A DNA stretch of 64,000 nucleotides, from assembly GCA_022452035.1 (NCBI GenBank), contig JAKURV010000010.1:1-64000 (forward strand). Reading direction: 5' to 3'. Of the stretch, positions 60,588 to 64,000 are shown in pieces (the first letter of the stretch is position 1; every line of letters begins with the position of its first letter). A program made the translations under genes and the position numbers. The DNA comes from Acidimicrobiales bacterium (GTDB lineage: Bacteria; Actinomycetota; Acidimicrobiia; Acidimicrobiales; MedAcidi-G1). A model generated the notes under the pieces. It saw nothing but the letters and a program-made list of their open reading frames with translations, ran no database searches and had not been told where the DNA came from.

Positions 60588-61667
60588 ATGACCGTTATGC
60601 GAACGGCAATTCAGCTAACTGCCGAAAGTGGCGCCTGGCCCGAGCTCGTGACCTACGTAACCGAGGCCGAGCGGCTAGGGGTGGACCACTGCTGGGTGGC
60701 CGAGGCGTGGGGTGGTGACGCCGCCACGCCGATCGCCGCTCTGGCTCAGCACACGGACCGGATGACGTTCGGCTCTGGTGTCTTCCAGGTTGGGGCACGA
60801 TCAGCTGCCAACACGGCGATGACCGCTCTCACCCTGCAGCGCATCACCGACGGTCGGTTCTCCCTTGGCCTTGGTGCCTCCGGGCCGCAGGTGATCGAAG
60901 GCCTCCACGGTGTCCCGTTTGACCGTCCACTCACCCGAATGCGGGAAACCATCGAGGTGGTCCGCATGGCCGAAGCCGGCGAGAAGCTGATTCTGGACGG
61001 CGCTCAGGTCCGACTGCCCCTGCCGGGCGGCGAAGGTAAGGCCCTGAGGCTGTCGCTCCTTCCCGGCGACATTCCATTGGCCGTCTACATCGCCTCCCTG
61101 TCACCGCGGATGCTGGCCCTGACCGGCGAGGTCGCTGACGGCTGGCTAGGCACCAGCTTCGTACCTGAGGGCGCACAGTCGTCGATGGACGCCTTAGCTG
61201 AGGGAGCGGCCCGGTCCGGGCGGACGCTGGCCGACCTCGACCTGTGTCAGGGCGCCGAGGTGGCATTCGCCAGGGACGACGACGACCTGGCCGAGATGGT
61301 CGCGGCCCGCAAGCCTGGCCTGGCATTCAGTCTCGGCGGAATGGGCTCCGCCGACACGAACTTCTACAACGCGGCCTACGCCCGGCAGGGCTTCGCCGAG
61401 GAGGCCGCTGAGTCTCAGGCCCTGTGGCTAGCTGGTCGACGAGACGCTGCGGCTGCCTCAATCCCCGACGCCATGGTCCTGGCCACCACTCTCATAGGCA
61501 ACGAGTCCCAGGTCGCCGACCGCCTTGCCCTCTGGCGTGACGTGGGGATCTCCCACATCCGCCTCTACCCGGCTGGCGACACCCTGGACGAGCGGCTGGC
61601 CACCTTGGGCCGGGCCCTGGACCTCGTCCGAGGGCTGGGATCGTCGCAGCCCGCAGACGGCCCGTAG
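60588..61667 (+). CDS. LLM-class F420-dependent oxidoreductase
   Basis: 359 aa from ATG 60588 (ATG 60597 is possible). A luciferase-like TIM barrel: EAERLGVDHCWVAEAWGGDAATPIAALAQ, FGSGVFQVGARSAANTAMTALTLQRITDGRFSLGLGASGPQV, and LVSP-like IASLSPRMLALTGEVADGWLG. Members use reduced F420 or FMN. The F420-type nitroreductase 10 bp downstream strengthens F420. Substrate unknown. Confidence 0.9.
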   Translation: MTVMRTAIQLTAESGAWPELVTYVTEAERLGVDHCWVAEAWGGDAATPIAALAQHTDRMTFGSGVFQVGARSAANTAMTALTLQRITDGRFSLGLGASGPQVIEGLHGVPFDRPLTRMRETIEVVRMAEAGEKLILDGAQVRLPLPGGEGKALRLSLLPGDIPLAVYIASLSPRMLALTGEVADGWLGTSFVPEGAQSSMDALAEGAARSGRTLADLDLCQGAEVAFARDDDDLAEMVAARKPGLAFSLGGMGSADTNFYNAAYARQGFAEEAAESQALWLAGRRDAAAASIPDAMVLATTLIGNESQVADRLALWRDVGISHIRLYPAGDTLDERLATLGRALDLVRGLGSSQPADGP

Positions 61668-61670
61668 GGT
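61665..61670 (+). promoter_or_regulatory. -10 TAGGGT for the nitroreductase-family gene
   Basis: Six-base gap (CGCACG) to ATG 61677; the hexamer overlaps the end of the LLM gene. Confidence 0.5.
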
Positions 61671-61676
61671 CGCACG

Positions 61677-62108
61677 ATGAGCGATCCCGAGTACGCCCCC
61701 AGCCCCTGGGAACCGGTCGCCGACCACGTGGAGCGCTATCTGGCCACCGATGGCAAGGACGGCTTCGATTTCAACGGGGCCCAGTGCATCATCCTGAGCA
61801 CCACCGGTCGGAAGTCCGGGAAGTTGCGCCGAACTCCGCTGATCCGGGTCCACGACGGGAACGACTACCTGGTCGTGGCCTCCATGGGTGGCGCCCCGAA
61901 CCATCCGGTCTGGTACCTGAACCTGCAGTCCAACCCCGAGGTCACCATCCAGGACCGGGCCGAGGTGCACCACCTGGTGGCCCGCACGGCCCCACCGGAG
62001 GAGAAGGCCGAGCGGTGGCCGGCGGCCATTGCCGCCTGGCCTGACTACGCCAACTACCAGGTCCGGACCGATCGGGACATCCCGTTGGTGGTCTGCGAGC
62101 CCCGCTGA
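61677..62108 (+). CDS. Deazaflavin-dependent nitroreductase (DDN) family protein
   Basis: 143 aa, ATG start. QCIILSTTGRKSGKLRRTPLIRV is the diagnostic F420 phosphate-binding strand, then YLVVASMGGAPNHPVWYLNLQSNPEVTIQ. Split beta-barrel, F420H2-dependent. It may reduce quinones or nitro compounds as in mycobacteria. Confidence 0.93.
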   Translation: MSDPEYAPSPWEPVADHVERYLATDGKDGFDFNGAQCIILSTTGRKSGKLRRTPLIRVHDGNDYLVVASMGGAPNHPVWYLNLQSNPEVTIQDRAEVHHLVARTAPPEEKAERWPAAIAAWPDYANYQVRTDRDIPLVVCEPR

Positions 62109-62129
62109 ACCACCGACCGGCGGACCGGC

Positions 62130-62621
62130 TCAACTTCGGCGGGAGTCGATGACGCCGGTGTCGAACCCGGCCAGGTGCAGCCCACCGTGGAAACGGGCGT
62201 GCTCGACCTTGAGGCAGCGGTCCATGACGAGGTCCAGGCCGGCGTCGAGCACCGTCCGGGCTGCCTCAGGACTCCACAATCCGAACTGCGTCCAGAAGAG
62301 GCGTGCCCCAACGGCCACCGCCTCGTCGGCCACCGCCGGGACGTCCTCCAGTCGACGGAACACGTCAACGCAATCGGGCACGACCGGCAGGTCGGCCAAC
62401 GAGGGAGCGCAGGGTCGACCCAGGACCTCGTCGACCGTCGGGTTCACGAAGTGGACTTCGAAGTCGGTGCCTAGGAGGTAGGTGGCGACGAAGTTGGAGG
62501 GACGGGCAGGGTTGGCTGACACTCCGACCATGGCCACCGTCCGGATGCTGGCTAGCAGGCGCCGTCGCTCAGCGACCGACGGCGGGCTCCACCCGTCGAT
62601 GCCGGATTGTGGACCAGTCAT
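62130..62621 (-). CDS. CoA-binding domain protein (YccU-like)
   Basis: 163 aa from ATG 62621, overlapping the metY stop (ATGA). TVAMVGVSANPARPSNFVATYL is the Rossmann CoA-binding start; FWTQFGLWSPEAARTVLDAGLDLVMDRCLKVEH is the family end motif. Stand-alone domain of uncertain role, often linked to sulfur or CoA metabolism. Confidence 0.92.
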   Translation of the reverse strand: MTGPQSGIDGWSPPSVAERRRLLASIRTVAMVGVSANPARPSNFVATYLLGTDFEVHFVNPTVDEVLGRPCAPSLADLPVVPDCVDVFRRLEDVPAVADEAVAVGARLFWTQFGLWSPEAARTVLDAGLDLVMDRCLKVEHARFHGGLHLAGFDTGVIDSRRS

Positions 62622-63901
62622 GCCCCGCCTCCCAATGCCTGGTCTAAGTCCCACAGGATGTCGTCGAGGTCCTCCAGCCCGACAGAGAGACGGACCATGT
62701 CGGGGCCCACGCCGCCGGCCGCCAGAGCCTCGTCGGAGAGTTGCTGGTGGGTAGTGGACGCTGGGTGGATAACCAGCGTCCGGGCGTCTCCCACATTGGC
62801 CAGGTGGCTGATCAGCTGTAGTCGCTCGATGAACGCCGCCCCAGCCTCCCGACCACCGACAACTCCGAAGGTGAACACGGCACCCGGACCCTTTGGCATG
62901 TAACGGTCGGCTAGGTCCCGGTAGGGCGAAGCATCCAGGCCGGCGTAGGCCACCCAGCCGACGGCCGTGTGAGCTTCCAGAAAGCCGGCCACCGCCTGGG
63001 CGTTGGCTACGTGCTCTTCCATCCGCTGGGGCAGGGTCTCCAGCCCCTGGAGCAGGAGAAACGCGTTGAACGGCGACAGCGAGGCACCCACGTCACGCAA
63101 CTGCTCGGCCCGGAGCTTCGTGCAGAAGGCCAGCTCACCGAAGTTCTCCCAGAACCGAAGGCCGTTGTAGCCGGCGTTGGGCTCGGTCATCTGCGGGAAC
63201 CGGCCACTCCCCCAGTCGAAACGGCCCGACTCCACGACCACCCCGCCGATCGAGGTGCCGTGGCCTCCGATGAACTTGGTGGCCGAGTGCACGACGATGT
63301 CGGCGCCATGTTCCATGGGACGACAGAGGTAGGGGGTGGCGAACGTGGCGTCCACTACCAGGGGCAGATCGTCGGCGTGAGCGACGTCGGCCAGAGCCTC
63401 CAGGTCGGCCACCGCCCCGGAGGGGTTCCCGATGACCTCCGTATACAGAAACCGTGTCCGGTCGTCGACGGCCGCCGCAAAAGCCTGCGGGTCGTCACCA
63501 TCCACGAAACGGGCCTCGATTCCGAAGCGGCCAAGCGTGTTGTCGAACATGTTGTGGGTGCCGCCGTACAGGGAAGACGACGTCACAAAGTTGGTGCCCT
63601 GCTCGGCTAGGGCGGCGGCGGTCAGGAACTCGGCCGCCTGACCGGACGCCGTGGCCACGGCCCCGATGCCCCCCTCCAAGCTGGCCATCCGTTCCTCGAA
63701 AGCGGCCGTGGTGGGGTTAGAGATCCGGGTGTAAATGGTCCCGTACTTCTGGAGGGCAAATAGGTCGGCGGCGTCGGCCACATCGTCGAACACGAAACTG
63801 GTCGACTGGTAGATAGGGACAGCCCGAGCACCGGTCGTCGGGTCGGGTTGCCCCCCTGCGTGGAGGGCCCGGGTGCGAAACCCCCACGGACGGTCGCTCA
63901 T
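62618..63901 (-). CDS. metY: O-acetylhomoserine sulfhydrylase (aminocarboxypropyltransferase)
   Basis: 427 aa, ATG start. A PLP gamma-replacement enzyme making homocysteine from O-acetylhomoserine and sulfide. [51 protein letters not shown] and [18 protein letters not shown] (PLP Lys) are diagnostic; length matches the sulfhydrylase group. Coupled to a CoA-binding gene; a sulfurtransferase precedes it on the same strand. Confidence 0.95.
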   Translation of the reverse strand: MSDRPWGFRTRALHAGGQPDPTTGARAVPIYQSTSFVFDDVADAADLFALQKYGTIYTRISNPTTAAFEERMASLEGGIGAVATASGQAAEFLTAAALAEQGTNFVTSSSLYGGTHNMFDNTLGRFGIEARFVDGDDPQAFAAAVDDRTRFLYTEVIGNPSGAVADLEALADVAHADDLPLVVDATFATPYLCRPMEHGADIVVHSATKFIGGHGTSIGGVVVESGRFDWGSGRFPQMTEPNAGYNGLRFWENFGELAFCTKLRAEQLRDVGASLSPFNAFLLLQGLETLPQRMEEHVANAQAVAGFLEAHTAVGWVAYAGLDASPYRDLADRYMPKGPGAVFTFGVVGGREAGAAFIERLQLISHLANVGDARTLVIHPASTTHQQLSDEALAAGGVGPDMVRLSVGLEDLDDILWDLDQALGGGA

Positions 63902-63909
63902 GACGGCGA

Positions 63910-63915
63910 AGTGTA
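63910..63915 (-). promoter_or_regulatory. -10 TACACT for metY
   Basis: Eight-base gap to ATG 63901. Confidence 0.5.
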
Positions 63916-63927
63916 GGAGGCGCCTGG

Positions 63928-64000
63928 TCAGGTGTCCCGACCGTCACCGGTGGCGATCGGTCGGTCCGAGGCGCTCCACTGCGACCAGGAGCCGACGAAG
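63928..64000 (-). CDS. Sulfurtransferase C-terminus (5' part beyond window)
   Basis: The last 23 codons read FVGSWSQWSASDRPIATG plus a short tail, then TGA. This matches the end of tandem-rhodanese sulfurtransferases (thiosulfate or 3-mercaptopyruvate), where GSWxEW...PIATG is conserved. It lies 26 bp upstream of metY on the same strand, fitting sulfur metabolism. Only the tail is seen. Confidence 0.75.
   Translation of the reverse strand, partial: FVGSWSQWSASDRPIATGDGRDT

Overview
The window is a 64 kb, high-GC, gene-dense stretch of bacterial chromosome. It shows no insertion sequence, prophage, CRISPR array or rRNA. The gene set points to an actinobacterium, most likely of the Acidimicrobiia type (inference, not tested by phylogeny): a ferrochelatase with the actinobacterial C-terminal cysteine cluster, a methionine aminopeptidase with a Pro-rich N-terminal extension, actinobacterial ParC/ParE, F420-type oxidoreductases (LLM and DDN families) and many GTG starts.

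Layout. 1-2.5 kb: a secretion/efflux adaptor cut by the left edge and two tandem paralogous lipoproteins. 2.6-4 kb: glucosyl-3-phosphoglycerate synthase-like GT and tRNA-Ala. 4-8 kb: sepX/glpR-like membrane protein, moaC, moaA, moeA, plsY. 8-13.4 kb: FmdB-like zinc ribbon, uppP, tldE/tldD, hot-dog thioesterase, PAP2 enzyme. 13.4-18.2 kb: dxs, nfu-type Fe-S protein, crotonase, cpfC, a small unknown. 18.3-25.8 kb: parC-parE, a Cas4/RecB-like nuclease, a ParA with a coupled tail-anchored protein, mutM. 25.9-33 kb: coiled-coil DUF3048 protein, map, MaoC, CDF and VIT1 metal transporters, NAD-binding epimerase, EamA exporter. 33-37.4 kb: a branched-chain amino acid operon leuB-ilvE-cimA-aquaporin behind a leader peptide and attenuator. 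37.4-43.6 kb: greA with small coupled ORFs, a membrane protein with a reduced Hsp70-like N-terminus, LysR, carboxyltransferase, citrate synthase. 43.6-54.2 kb: lipid, acyl-CoA, nucleoside and electron-transfer catabolism, ending in a fused EtfB-EtfA. 54.2-57 kb: DUF2237, arsC, typA. 57-60 kb: HTH orphan, lipoprotein hydrolase, tRNA-Val, tRNA-Cys. 60-64 kb: PaaI thioesterase, F420 enzymes, CoA-binding protein, metY and the C-terminus of a sulfurtransferase.

Two things stand out. First, many genes that begin a transcription unit carry an ANNNT -10 hexamer (usually TANNNT) six to eight bases before the start codon, so leaderless mRNA looks like a major mode of expression here; the pattern also decides several starts. 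Second, the leuB-ilvE-cimA operon is preceded by a complete attenuator: a promoter, an apparently leaderless 11-codon peptide ending V-I-I-I-C, a pause-type hairpin and a terminator with a T-run. CimA and LeuB make the citramalate route to isoleucine, which fits the isoleucine codons.
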